From Magnaporthiopsis rhizophila (Eukaryota; Ascomycota; Sordariomycetes; Magnaporthales; Magnaporthaceae): DNA of 43,224 nt. Numbering within the stretch: the first letter of the stretch is position 1; each line of letters begins with the position of its first letter. The notes beneath the pieces were generated by a model that saw nothing but the letters and a program-made list of their open reading frames with translations, was not told the origin of the DNA and ran no database searches. Below, piece after piece: positions 23,917 through 35,293 of this stretch. A program made the translations under genes and the position numbers. The DNA is taken from positions 4,407-47,630 of the forward strand of contig PYSS01000185.1 in NCBI GenBank assembly GCA_003049465.1, in the 5' to 3' direction.

Positions 23917-24394
23917 GGGGTTGTACGATAGGGTCGTGCTGGAGGACTAGACTTTTTCCATGGAGGGAGAGCTGGAATGCTGCGGTGATGGCGGACGCGT
24001 ACTAGGTGTCGCACCGCAGCGGGAACGTGAGTCTCTCTTTGTTCTCCCTTACGCAAGTGGCAAGGTTACACTTGGCGGCACTCCGGAAACGCAAGGGCGC
24101 ACAATCGCGCTTTACTCATCCTCGGTTTCGAACTGGCGGCAAAGACAAAGGGGCGTGCACGCTCTTAGCGGTAGCCGACCTCATGGGTTCTCTTATGTTC
24201 TCTTCTCATCTTTTCACTGAATAGGAAGCCTCGAATACAGCCTGTTGGATCTTGTTGAAGCATAAGGAGTGTTTGGGGATACTGGAGAGCTCGAAAATGC
24301 CCCGCGTCGGAATGAATGCCAAACCCTCGAGCAACATATCATCATATCATTTCTTTCACTCAAACGAGCTAAGGAAATCACTTCATAATTCACA
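23917..24394. other. Intergenic spacer, nothing recognised
   Basis: Tandem spacer between the SLC12 gene 3' end and the next plus-strand start. It must hold a 3' UTR and a promoter. I saw no motif or open frame worth naming. Confidence 0.5.
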
Positions 24395-24873
24395 ATGAGC
24401 CAGGGGAGGAACCCAGCAAGGGGCCAGCACAAAACGATCAAGGAGCGCCTCAGCAACATCACGAGCGCGTTCCAGTCCGACCGCAAGCGAAGGAGACCGT
24501 CACCCAGCGTAGCCTCGCCGACGACAGCTGCTGCTGCCACCTCCTTCAGCGGCGGGGGAAGCCAGGACCGCAACCGTCGAGCCATCAAGTCACCCGTCCT
24601 TCCCTACTTTGTGCCGACGCACACGCCCGACCGGCCGAGCCGACCAGTAACCGACGCGCCGTCGGAGGAGGAGTGCTATGCCCTGCTTTCTGGGAGGCAG
24701 CGGATAGCAGCAGAAGCGAATACGCTGTCGATCTCGTATCCGACTCGCCATGACAGCGTGGGCAGCTCGGGGCAAGGGAGCGGCGTGTTGGTGGTGCACC
24801 TGGATAGTGACGGCCCGCCGGCGTACGAGCAGCCGCGTCCGGCGCCGAGACCGCCGCCTGGCTCGGGGGAGAG

Positions 24874-24904
<31 letters not shown>

Positions 24905-26008
24905 GAGGATTACCGGTCATTGCCGTCCCCGATGCGGCGAAACTCGACGGCGAGTAGCTGCAGGAGCGCTTCGCCGTACCGCCAATACCACCACCGCGAC
25001 AAGGGGCTCCCACCGCTGCGGATCGGCGACGAGACGACGGTCCGGAAAAGGGAGGATCAACCGCGGGGTGACGGCGATACCGTGAACAGAGGAGACGATG
25101 GCGGCCAGCAGATGCGGGGCGTGTTTACACCCTCGCCACACACGACACCAACAACTTGCCGACTCTGCTACCGCGCCTGCGAACAGCAAGCGGACACGGC
25201 GGCCCTCTGCCGAGACTGCGAGCTCGCATCCACGGCGAGCGGGAGCGTCGGTAGCGGTAGCCACTACGGGGACGAGAATGCGGCCGAGCAGCAGCAGCAG
25301 CCGCTAAAGAAGAGGCCCCGAGGCCTTGGTGTTGGTGGCTCCGACCGCTACTCCAGCCGGGTCGGGAGCTTCAGCGTCGGCAGCGACAGCGTCAGCAGCA
25401 ACAGCAACAGCAGGGGCGGCTCGCCGTTCCCCGTCGAGGTGGCGCAGGGCGTCGGCATCACCTTTACTGCGGCGCCGTGCTCGCCGCGCGAGGTCGAGGT
25501 GCTCGGCAGCCCAGCATCAGCATCAGCGCGGTCCGATTTCGACACCAAAGCCAACACTAACCCGCACCACACGTTCGACTTTGGCTTCTCGACCGCTGCT
25601 GCGGAAGATCAGGACAACGCCGGGAAAGCAGCAGCAGCAACAACAACAACATGTCGTCACCGGCTCGTGGTCGTGGAGCAAAAGCCTGTTATCGTCGACG
25701 ACGACGGCGGGGCGGCGCTCGACTGGGATACGGAGTGGAACCCGGCTTACTACTTTGGTGGTGGGACGGAAGAAAGCGGCGCCGACAGGGCTGGCACAGG
25801 CAACGACAGGCTGAGCAGCGCGGTGCAGCGGCAGATCGAGGCCGATAACGCTCGGGGGAGTGGCGGGTCGAACGACAGTCTCAGCCCCGAGCCCACACCG
25901 GCGTCGCCGATCCTGAGTCGGCTGCCGAGAGGGGAAGATGCGGCGATGAGGGTGGCTGGGGAGGGCGTGGTGGTAAAGAGACGCGAGGAGCCGACCTCGT
26001 TTATTTAG
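24395..26008 (+). CDS. Low-complexity protein with a five-cysteine cluster
   Basis: A single uninterrupted frame of 537 residues. I do not recognise a named family. The N terminus is basic (KTIKERLSNITSAFQSDRKR) and could be a nuclear or membrane-binding segment. A polyglutamine stretch encoded by a CAG repeat sits near residue 160. Residues 255-275 hold the only ordered-looking element, with spacing Cys-x2-Cys-x3-Cys-x9-Cys-x2-Cys ('CRLCYRAC' then 'LCRDC'), which suggests a small zinc-binding unit. The rest is rich in Ser, Gly, Pro and Gln and is probably disordered. The ordered tail includes 'DWDTEWNPAYYFGGG' near residue 445. Codon choice is GC-rich like the neighbours. The gene is convergent with the CobW-type gene. 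A regulatory or scaffold role is possible but unsupported. Confidence 0.75.
24873..24901. repeat. (CAG)n trinucleotide repeat in a coding region
   Basis: About nine CAG units in frame, coding for a glutamine run in the 537-residue protein. Length variation would preserve the frame. Confidence 0.9.
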
Positions 26009-26135
26009 GTACCTCTTGGAAAAGATGGCGCTATGCCTCATCTCACCTGTATCTTGAGTCCTCTATGCTACTATATCCCTTGTATAACAAAGCAAACCAC
26101 ATGCAGCTTCCTGAGAGAAAAAAAGGAAGAAAAAG

Positions 26136-26162
26136 AAAAAAAAAAAAAAAAAAAAAAAAAAA
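26136..26162. repeat. Poly-A tract between convergent genes
   Basis: An A run following an AAAAG-rich stretch in the 290-bp gap between the stop codons at 26008 (+) and 26299 (-). Nothing else is recognised in that gap. Confidence 0.8.
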
Positions 26163-26298
26163 GGAAAGTCTAAGCCGTTGCCACCCTCGCTGTGAAATCT
26201 ACCCGTCTTTCTTCTTTATTCTCTGTGTCAAAGCCATGCCAACCATCTATCTTGATCGTCATCTTTCGAAGCACACTCCATTCCCTGGTACCAAAACT

Positions 26299-27480
26299 TT
26301 AAGCGATCTTGGTCACGGCAAGCTTGCCCTCAGCACCGCCGTCTAGCTCAAGGAATCCTCCCGTCTCGAGCTTCTTCTTCCACTTTGCGCTCTCATAGCG
26401 GGCCAGGATCAGCGTCATGCGCAGTGGCACGCGGTCGCTCGACCCGTGCTCGCTCTGGCCGTCGGCCACGGCCGTGTACGTCCACCTGCCAAACGCCCAG
26501 TTGAGTATATACCTCCCCGGGCCCGCCGCCCCGGCAGCAGAATCGGCAGCCTCGGCGTCGGAGCCCTGCAGGGCCGAGGGGTTGGTCGTCGGGGCGGCCG
26601 CGGTCAGCACGGCCTTGATGCGGTACACCTCGTCCTTGGGCGCCGATTTCAGCAGGGGCAACAGCTTGTCCGGGTTCACGGCTGCTGTGCTGCCGTCGGC
26701 GCTGCTGGCGAGCGAGACGGACAGCACGTCGACTTCGGACTGATGGTCGTGGCCATCGCCGTCGTCGTCGCCGTGGGCATGGGCATGGGCATGGCCGTTG
26801 ACAGCAGGGGCAGCCGCTCCGTCTTCTTCTTCCAACAACAGCGCTCGGGAGAGGAGGCCGCCGTCTATGCCAAAGACGAGGTCGACGGGGACCCAGCCCT
26901 TGCTGCTCTTTGTCCAGGCGACGTCGACCTCGAGGTCGCCGAGCCGGTCGAGGCATTCGTCGAACCGGCGCTCGTCGCAGGCCTCCCACTTGTTGAAGAC
27001 GACCAGGTCCGTGTACCGGGCCTGCAGGCGGGCCGTGTAGCTCGTGTCCTCGTACCCCTTCCAGTTCTCGACGTCGACGACGCTGACGACGCCGTCGAGC
27101 GCGTACCGCCCGCCCGTCTCGCGCGCCAGCCGGTTCACCTCGAGGGCCAGGGTTGCGGGAAATGCGGATCCGGACGTCTCGATTACGATGCGGTCCGGAC
27201 GTACCGACTTTTGCAGCTCGGCCAGGGCGTCGCCCAGCTGGCCGACCAGGTTGCAGCAGATGCAGCCGTTGAGCAACTCCTGCACGCCCGAGACGGCGCC
27301 CGACGAGGCCAGCTGCGAGTCGACGGCCAAGTCGCCGAACTCGTTCTTGAGCAGCGCGAGCTTGTAGTCCGGGTTGGCCTTTTTAAGCTGCGGCACCAGG
27401 TTCAGGATCAGGGTCGTCTTGCCCGAGCCCAGGAAGCCGGTTACGATGGTGAGGGGGATGGGGGCTGATGAAGGCGCCAT
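26299..27480 (-). CDS. CobW/P47K (COG0523) GTPase, putative metal chaperone
   Basis: An intronless frame of 393 residues, taking the Met at 27480 as start. The frame extends 19 Lys/Arg-rich codons upstream to 27537, but family members begin close to the P-loop. Walker A is seen at residues 15-23 (GFLGSGKTT). The family's CxCC metal-binding motif is at 72-76 (GCICC), followed by a switch-type 'IVIETSG' and a guanine-specificity motif 'NKWE'. A His-rich stretch (HAHAHAHGDDDGDGHDH) lies between the GTPase core and the C-terminal domain, as in metal-handling members. COG0523 proteins use GTP hydrolysis to deliver metals; the eukaryotic ZNG1 branch delivers zinc to methionine aminopeptidase. Which branch this belongs to cannot be settled here, so the metal and client are open. 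It is divergent from the small gene at 28140. Confidence 0.92.
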   Translation of the reverse strand: MAPSSAPIPLTIVTGFLGSGKTTLILNLVPQLKKANPDYKLALLKNEFGDLAVDSQLASSGAVSGVQELLNGCICCNLVGQLGDALAELQKSVRPDRIVIETSGSAFPATLALEVNRLARETGGRYALDGVVSVVDVENWKGYEDTSYTARLQARYTDLVVFNKWEACDERRFDECLDRLGDLEVDVAWTKSSKGWVPVDLVFGIDGGLLSRALLLEEEDGAAAPAVNGHAHAHAHGDDDGDGHDHQSEVDVLSVSLASSADGSTAAVNPDKLLPLLKSAPKDEVYRIKAVLTAAAPTTNPSALQGSDAEAADSAAGAAGPGRYILNWAFGRWTYTAVADGQSEHGSSDRVPLRMTLILARYESAKWKKKLETGGFLELDGGAEGKLAVTKIA

Positions 27481-28139
27481 TTTTTTTTTTTCTTCTCTTC
27501 TGTCACTTTTGCCTCCCTGCTCCTTCTGTCTCGCCACTGGGAAACGTTGAAATTAGGGACGGTTATAATGGCAATGGATAAAGAGCCGCATGTGGCAGCT
27601 TCGAAACAACTTGGGAACGCCGTCAGTTGTAACGGTTGAGGAACGGCCTCAGACCGCCTTCCGTTTGTGGTGTCCAGTGCACCAAGTCAACCACTGGGTG
27701 CCCCACCATTTTGTCTGTTTGCCATGAGCAGGGCGGCACCAGAGTCAGGGGCCAGCGTTCTCCTTTCTGTTCATTCTGGGCAGGTCATGCCTTGGGAATG
27801 GGACGCCTATCAAGAATCGTTTATTTATGTAATCGGTAAATTGATAGAAATAAAGCCCATGGCGACCTATCATTGCTAGCAAAAACGGGCAGGTCGCGCT
27901 GCCTGCGTAAACTGGCGCGGCTTAGCCCGAGTCCACTGCCATCATCAGTGACGTCACGGTTTTGGGACGAACACATGCCCGAGTGAATGGCCCAACCTAC
28001 AAATGGTGGTTTCATCATCTAAATCCCTGTAGTCCACCCACTTATACCGAAATAAACCATTATCAATAATACCAGCTCTCACACTCTACTGTGAGTCCTT
28101 GACGCAACCCGCCAAAACACACGCACCCTCCCACCAAGC
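27481..28139. other. Divergent promoter region with a CRE octamer
   Basis: Shared upstream region of the CobW-type gene (-) and the small gene at 28140 (+). It contains a T/C-rich leader next to the CobW-type start and a perfect CRE site (27950-27957). An ACTTATACC sequence near 28037 could serve as a TATA-like element for the plus-strand gene. Confidence 0.5.
27950..27957. promoter_or_regulatory. Perfect CRE octamer TGACGTCA
   Basis: The full palindromic binding site of CREB/ATF-type bZIP factors (Atf1 class in fungi) lies 183 bp upstream of the plus-strand start at 28140 and 470 bp upstream of the CobW-type start. An exact 8-mer palindrome in a promoter is suggestive of stress or cAMP-linked control. 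Occupancy is not shown by the sequence. Confidence 0.45.
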
Positions 28140-28586
28140 ATGGCATCCAACAAGCCAACAATCGACTCGGAGCGCGACGACAACAGCGCCGACTCCACAA
28201 CATACAAGCTACAGCTGGACCAGGCCGCCAAAGATGCCGACGCAAAGCCAGAGGCCGAGCCCGGCGACGGCCACCACCCCATAGTGGAGAAAGGTACTGT
28301 ATATGAGCTTGCGCAACCCATCCATCTGGAAACGACGAACAATTTTGACTGGAATTATCCAACCGATAAAGTGGCCCAATACGTCCCCGCCTCCGTCGGC
28401 AAGCTGCTGGGCGCCGGCAGCAAGGGCGGCGACGACGAGATCAAGAAGTCGGCGGCACCGGCGCCGGGTCCGGGCGAGATGCCCGGCCCGCCCGAACGCC
28501 CGACCCACGACGCCCAGATCGAGGAGTTCGTGAGGGATCAGCACAGGAGCAAGACGGATGCGCTGTTGGAGGACAAGGTGCAGTGA
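28140..28586 (+). CDS. Small hydrophilic protein of unknown function
   Basis: An open frame of 148 residues starting in good context (AAGCATGGCA). I do not recognise a family. It is strongly charged and lacks a signal peptide or membrane segment. The middle holds 'VAQYVPASVGKLLGAGSKGG', then a Pro-rich stretch, then an acidic/basic helix 'DAQIEEFVRDQHRSKTDALL'. A possible 78-nt intron (28294-28371, GTACTG donor, AAAG acceptor) would leave the frame intact and remove 26 residues. Both forms (148 or 122 residues) are therefore possible. It is divergent from the CobW-type GTPase and has a CRE octamer upstream, so stress induction is a reasonable guess. Confidence 0.65.
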   Translation: MASNKPTIDSERDDNSADSTTYKLQLDQAAKDADAKPEAEPGDGHHPIVEKGTVYELAQPIHLETTNNFDWNYPTDKVAQYVPASVGKLLGAGSKGGDDEIKKSAAPAPGPGEMPGPPERPTHDAQIEEFVRDQHRSKTDALLEDKVQ

Positions 28587-29355
28587 AAGAAAGGCGGCGG
28601 CTCTGGTGCTTGGTGGACAGCATGGGAGTCCTGGGACCCGAGTCTGTTGGACGTAAAACTATACATCGTGTAGGGTCAAACGCCGCAAGACAAACTGTTG
28701 GGTTTCTGACAGATTCCGCACGTATTTTGGGCTTGTCGCAATCACATAAGCGTTGGGGAAGTTCCCGACCATACCCAATGGTGGAGAACTTGCATGTGTT
28801 GGAAGCGCAGCAGAAGTAATGAAACTTGGCAGCTAGAAGGGCAGCCGAGATTAAAGAGGATCGATAGGATGGATGATGCCAAAACGTAGAGAGTACTACC
28901 TACTTTCTGCTTTTGACCACCTCATTACACCCGCCGCAAAGACCCGGGGAGTCTTTACAATAAGAACCAAACACGACCGTGGAGGTCGCGCTGTATGCCA
29001 GACAATAGGAAACCCGAATCCGAACCCCAAGAACCCAAGAACGCCCAGCCCCCAAATGTTTCGACTTTTAGATATAGGTGAGAACAGATTGTGGTCGCCT
29101 TCCCGTCATCATCAACGCCCACCAAAACCTCTCTGCGTTCATCGTGACTGCAACTGTTGGTGTCTTTTTCTTCCCTTGGCCGCGCCGACCCCGGCATCCA
29201 CTCCCCGTCACATATATCGTCATGATAAAATGCTATTTACAAGAAATAGGAAAACCCATGTTAGGCTGTGAGGTCGAGAACATGTCTCGAAAGTTACCAT
29301 CATGTAAAATGTAGACAGTATACCTAAAATATACCTCATCACTCGCTGGGCCGAA
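28587..29355. other. Convergent 3' region, nothing recognised
   Basis: Lies between the stop of the small plus-strand gene and the stop of dolichol kinase on the minus strand. It should hold both 3' UTRs. Open frames here are short and look random. Confidence 0.5.
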
Positions 29356-32342
29356 TTAGACCCCGAGGCTCTTGACGCAGGTCCACAAGACGACGGGCAC
29401 GACTACATTGTCGTTGCCTCCCGTCAGCACCGCCTCCGTCAGGCTCGCCATGGCGCTGCAGACAGCCGCTCCGCGTACCGACCGCGTCCATCCGGACATC
29501 AGGTGCTGCACCGCGGCCGTGGCGTCCGAGGGCGATAGAGCCAACGACACATGCCAACGCCACCAGGCCGACGCGCACTCCCACATTGTCCCGACAGTAC
29601 CGGTGCCGTCGAGCCCGCAGGCGGCTGCGTAGCCGGCCGCCGCCGCCGCGGATGTTTTCTGCGGCAGCTCGCCCGAGATGGACCAGCCGCCCACGTGCAG
29701 CCAGGCGCTGGCCGACATCAGGCCGACGAAGACAGCCACGGCAAAGGCGACGCTGCCCTCGAGCGACTTGCCGCCACCCCAGACCCACTTGCGGTGGCCC
29801 CAGCGGCGGCCGATGAGGGAGGCGGCCGCGTCGCCGAGCCCGACGCAGACGACGCCCGAGACCATACTCACGTCGCGCGTCGGCACCTCCCAACCTTGCA
29901 GCGCCCCCTTCCCGCCTCGACCGATGGCCGCGAGTGACAGCCACAACGGGATGGAACAGCCAATCAGCAGGAAGATGTGTGAGATGACAACGGGGCCTCG
30001 GAGGTCGCGCCCGTCCACGTAGGGGGTCAGGAAGGACGCGATCGGCTTGGACAGCGGCGGCAGCTGGCTGGCCCGGATGAGGTCCAGCAGCAGAAAGATG
30101 GCGAGCACCAGGACCAGTGCCAGAGCCACGTAGGTCGGGTCGACGTATGTGGCCGGGAGCAGCATGCCCACCATCATGAAGTGAAACACCTTCCGCCGCG
30201 TGTCCACTTCGTAGATGGGCGTCAGCTTGAACACGACGGCCAAGCCCACCACGATGATGCAGATCCAGTACGCGCTGAGCGCCAGCCGCGTGTTGGCCTC
30301 GCCGAGCATCGCGTGTCGGATGTGCTCTACCCATCCGCCGTGGTAGTGATCCTGCTCTTCTGGATCAAGATGAGGCGGGAGGCAGATCCAGCGCTCCAGG
30401 TTGGCCATCTCCACCTGGAGCCTAACCCAGCTGATGCCTCCGAATAGGTACCCGAGAGCCCAGCCGATGGGCTCCTCTCCGTTCAAGGCCGAGTGTTCGA
30501 CGTAGGGACGGATGCCAGCAAAGATGATGCCCAGAATGCAGACGTAAACCCAGCCAGCATAAATCCATTTTCTGGCTGTGGCCTGCGCCTGCGTGAGTGA
30601 GAAGAAGGCCCGGATGCTCGACGATGCCGACCGTTTTCGCCGCCCGGACGGCGTGTGCGTCTTGGAGCGCAAGTTGGCAGTCAACAGACTTGGTAGCGTG
30701 TGTCTCCGGACTGGGGCGGAGTCGGTGCCGCCTTGTGCATCTGTGGACTTGGCCGCGAAGCGCAGCTCTCTGGCGTCCTCTTCTGAAGGAACTGAGAGAA
30801 TCTCAGCTAGATTGACAGGTGCGCCGTCGATCAAAGGCCCGTCTCCGAGTGCGTCCAACGAGGAGCTCTGGAGGTGGTCGTCTATGTCGCTAGGGGCGCA
30901 CGATTCGCTGTCGCTCTGGTCCGCGGCAGCGCTACGGTAACGGAAGCGGCGGGTGGGCAGTAGGCTTGAGAGCCACCGGAAGAAGGTCGGCCGCCTCGAC
31001 CCGGGAGGCACACGCCTAAAGCGCCACTTGGGCACGCGGGCCAGTGTGACGCCCCAGCGGATCACATGCCCGCACAACACGAGAAGCGCGAGACCGCCGC
31101 CCCAGAGCAGAGCCTTGAGAATGATCATCTGGGGGGAGGTGGAAAGCAGCAAAATGTTGATGAGGGCGATGGAGAGCATCTGCAGCTCGGCCGGAAGAAG
31201 ACTCGTAGTCGTCAGCTGATGCAGCAGCATGCACAGGTTCTGGTGGAGCGGGTAGAGCAGCACTGCCGTCTCCCTGATAGTGGCGGCCTCGAGCCGGCCC
31301 ATCCCCCATTCGTGCGACTTGAGCCCGCTGGCTATCAGAGGCACCGTAGATATCAACCAGTGCACCGGGGCACAAAGCTCGCTCGAGTCGGCAAAGGGAA
31401 TCAGCGGCCCGGGTATCGCAGATATGCTCAGGACAAGGTTCGGCAAGATGACAAGCTTGTTCATGGGTGCGAGGAGGAGCGAGACGTAGAGCGGGATCGT
31501 TGTCGGGTAAAACAGCGGGGCCGGGTCGAACGAGGCCGGGATGGCCAAGGGCAGCTGTTTTGAGGGGCTTCCTCGGATGTAGGCCCAAAGGACGACCCGC
31601 AAGGGGTATATGGCAACCAGAACGGCAGCAAGAACAAACTGCGTTATGAATTCTGCGCGGCGCGGGCGTCAGCCAATGCAGGACTATGGTGGGAGCAACA
31701 ACGAATCACCGAGAACTGACCTCTGCTCCATGCATAAACAAATGGCTTGACGTCCCGGTTGGAGTATAGTATAGCGCCGAGGGAGAAGAGCACGAGCAGC
31801 TCGGCGACGCGGCGGAAGATCTCCCTCTTGCGACGCGTCCTCTCGGCGTTGGCCCGGCGCTCACGGAGAGTGGGGTCCTGCTTCGGGATCTGAAAACCCC
31901 TCCGGCCCTCCTCCTCCAGCAGGGCCGGGGACAGCAGCGGGGTAGAGGTGCCGGACACGGGCTCGTTCCTCCCGCGCAGGCCCTTGTGCCACCTGGTACG
32001 GGGGGCGGGCAGCCCTTTGAGAAAGTGCTCGTCGTCGGCATCGGTACCGCTATCGCTCGTGGTCGTAGAGTCCTTGTTGTTATTGCTGCTAGAAGCAGCG
32101 GCAGGCCGCGCGGCGGCGGCCGGGTGCAGCGTGTGGCGGGCGTCCGAGGTGCGGACAGATAACCTATCGGAAGGGTGCAGGAGCTCGAAACGCTGACGAT
32201 GGTAGGGGTGCGGTGAGCGGGCCAGCAACCTCAACTCGCCGCCATCGTCACCATCGCCGTCGTCGTCGTCGTGGATGCCGATCGAAGGGAGCGCGGCATT
32301 CGCAGCGGATCGAAGGTGCCGCCGGTCGTCTGGGTCCGACAT
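29356..32342 (-). CDS. Dolichol kinase (Sec59-like)
   Basis: Two exons are inferred: 32342-31721 and 31652-29356, joined across a GTCAGT-donor intron to 972 residues. The enzyme uses CTP to phosphorylate dolichol in the ER membrane, supplying the lipid carrier for N-glycosylation, GPI anchors and mannosylation. The first 180 residues are polar and disordered, with acidic and Asn/Ser-rich runs. The rest is a multi-spanning membrane protein that begins at 'VAELLVLFSLGAILYSNRD'. The family core is near the C terminus: 'YEVDTRRKVFHFMMVGML', then 'GDAAASLIGRRWGHRKW' with 'GKSLEGSVAF' (about residues 805-835). These match the CTP-binding region of dolichol kinases. The product is longer than yeast Sec59 because of the N-terminal extension and internal loops, as is common in filamentous fungi. 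Confidence 0.92.
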
Positions 32343-35293
32343 GTCGCAGCCTGGCGGGGTGCTGTTACGTGGCTGCCTCTAACCTTCTCTCCTGGTGCTG
32401 GTTGATGGCGGGCAAGGTGGCATTGACCAGGCTTTCTGAGGGGAGCATTTGCGAGTTGCGCGACAAGATTTCCGCGTCCCCTCGTCAGGCTCGTCGAGTT
32501 TGATTCGAGACAGTGGTGGCTCGGACTACTCAATCTTTGCAGTCAGCTCTGAGAAATTGCCGTCTGAGCGGGCTCAAAATGGTTGCATATCGCAGTCCAA
32601 TGGCTCGTCGTCGGTCGTCACATGAAAGCTGAAGATGCTGAAGCAAGCGCAACCCAGTCGCAAAAGCATCTCTCCACCAGCACGCCTAACAAGACGGGGC
32701 GCACGGCATCATCACAGTGGTCCCACTGTGGCGTCATTCAGAACCGACACGTAATTGCCAATTGAAGGTCTGGTAGGTCGTTGGTGATTTCAGGGGCTGA
32801 AAAATTAGGGTCCGGTCCAGTCTGCCGTTAGCCGTCGCCGTGTCTGGCGGCCAACAAAGCCATTATTCTAGCGGCCTGTCGGAAAAAGGGGATCGTGGGG
32901 TTGTCAGAAAGATTAACGCCGTCGCCTTATCTGGCCAAACAGCTGCAATCAGTCACTCGCTCCTGGATCGGACAGGGCTGCCACCAACGGTTCGGTGGCT
33001 TCATGATTGACTGGTCAAGCATGGGTTCAGAAAAGCTTTATTGGGCAATGGGACGGACCAAGCGCCGACCGTGGGGGATCTGCCCTGCAAAATGATGTCG
33101 TCTGCACCGCAGGCTGCTTAGTCTTCCCAAGGAGCTACAGCTAGCAGAATAGGGCCTTGCTCTGTAACCGTGACGAGTTCGCGAACATGGGCCATCATCC
33201 AAAAGGAAGCATATCAAGGGTTCAGCCTGCCGCACGGCAAAGACCATCTCGTGTTCGACTTCTCTTTTCTGTCCAGATCCCTGCGGCCGGGCCGGGGTTT
33301 AGTGCTGGCTTCCCGGTGTCGTCCGAAAGACATGAGAACGTGCACGCAGTCTTCATCGCCCTTAAAATCAGACAACAGGCCCCCCAATCAGCACAATCTG
33401 ACTCGATTTCGCACCTCGGAATCAGACCCGAGATCGCGTCAATGGCTATGCCATCACGGTCATACCGTCGCATTCTATAGGAGACACCATGATAAGACAT
33501 CCGTTTGCGGGCGCGTCGGTAAAACGCCGACCGGGGGCGGGCTCTTGGTTGTGATGTGATAGAGACTGCCGCTCCGATGCAGCCGCAGAGCTGACCGGAA
33601 AGCACACCAAGTTGGAGATGCAGGTGCCAACGCTCGCTCGCCGCCAGAGTTGCACAAAAGGCCATTGCGGCAGATACGAGCGACATGAAACCCAGACATA
33701 AATCGGATGAAAGAGACTTATCTCGTCTCCTGTCTTGGTCTTTTAGGCAACGTCGTCGTGCACCGCGTGTCAGGTCAGTCACCACCTCTGGTGCGTTCGT
33801 AGGAGCAGTGGACAGCACAGCCTTGATCCGAAGCGGGACTGGCCCACGCAGAGCCCACATCAAAATTGACGTCGCTGTGACCGGCGTGGACTTCCGGCTA
33901 CCACACCAAAAGGGGCCAAAAAAGCAGGGAAGAAGCGTTGATTGCGTAGGCAGCCATGGACACGATGGATTCGGGTTCTGCAGATCTCCGAACACGAACC
34001 AGACCTGGCTCTTTTAAGGAACGCTATGCTGGTCGTCATGATCGTGATTCACAGAACAACAGAAGACAGTGCCGTGGACCTAGAGAGACTGACCGACGCG
34101 CCAGCCCAGCTTGGCGTGCGAGCTAGTGGCCGGGACTTGGCTGAGCCGCTGGCGGGACAAAAGTGAAAACTGCACAGGTGGGCCTTCGCCCGTATCGTGC
34201 GGCCCGCCTGCAGCTTCTGGCGCCGACAAAAGGCCACCAGTTGCGCGCGCGACCAACCGTGCCAGCCTCCGCTAAAAAAAAAAAAAAAAGGTGACCCAGC
34301 CACTCCCCCTGTCGGGTCCTGCGTCATGATCGCTGGCCATCAGCCAGCGGCAAAGCAGACCCGCGAGCCTTGATGGTCCCCCTGGAGACTGATCCTAGAA
34401 AAAAAAAAATGAGGTTACGAGCTCCCCAGCTCCAAGGACGGATGGAGATACGGTAGAATTGGAAGGTGGTTGGGCCGCGAGAGGGAAGAAAAGATACCGT
34501 ATCCGCATCCATATATTAGTTCACATCTCCCACGCAGCCGCTGCCGCAGTCGTCAGCTCAGCTCTCCAGAAACGTGCATTAGCTGCAGCCAAAACGAGCT
34601 TCTTGCTGACTGCTCCGCCCCAGTCTCCAACCGACAAGACAACGATACGAAACGCTCTAGACCGTCTTGGCCGAGCGCTGGCTGCCAGTCAAAAGCCGCC
34701 GACTCTGCCAACCCGTCGCAGCCGCATTATCCTTCCGACTGCCCTTCTTCCCTCATCGTCGCCCCTCCCAAGAATCCGGCTCGCCCCCGCTCCTAGACAA
34801 GCTCCTCCACCCGAACAGCTCCACCACCTACCGTCCGCCCATCCGGTCAAAGTCGTCATCGTTTGCTCTGCATAGTACTGTACAGTGCCGGATACTCGCC
34901 CCTGTGGACCAAAGACGCCCGAATACTCACCGTCATCCATCTCGGCGGTGGCGTTTGCTCCCACACGGCCCCTTCCTATCCGACATCGACACCAAACCTT
35001 AGCGCCGGCTAGAACCTGCAGGAAGGATCACTGCCATCTGGCAACGCTAGCAAAGCGCAGCTCGGTGTGAGCACTTACTACTTGATTGGGCCTCGGACCG
35101 TTTTTCTGCTGTTTTGGATCCCTCGGTTGGGCTTGTGGTGGAAACCTCAGCGAGTCGCGACTCTCCCTGCCTCTCGTCGAGAACAAGCCTTTTTTTCTCC
35201 GGGCCCTGCCGCCCACCCCCTCCCCCTCCCCTAGCCCTCGCCACAAGAGCGGCCAACCCCACACTCCAGGCCGACCGTTTACTATATCTCATC
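32343..35293. other. Long divergent intergenic region, no supported gene
   Basis: Nearly 3 kb between dolichol kinase (-) and the Ser/Thr-rich protein (+). A TATA-like element (ATATATTAG, near 34511) is followed by a C/T-rich stretch to 35280 that may be a long 5' leader or contain leader exons. Short A tracts occur at 34274-34289 and 34399-34409, and a 10-base palindrome (ACTGTACAGT) at 34877-34886. A 257-codon minus frame at 33222-33995 has no family features and I do not call it. Confidence 0.5.

Noticed and set aside
26446..27468. Plus-strand frame of 340 codons
   Set aside because: Antisense shadow of the CobW-type GTPase gene. Its composition is Val/Gly/Arg-rich with no motif.
29339..30334. 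Minus-strand frame of 331 codons
   Set aside because: Alternative frame of the dolichol kinase exon, very Arg/Gly-rich, lacking the conserved kinase motifs found in the chosen frame.
33222..33995. Minus-strand frame of 257 codons in the long intergenic region
   Set aside because: No recognisable domain, rich in Cys and Arg as in random GC-rich sequence, and no splice-consistent extension.
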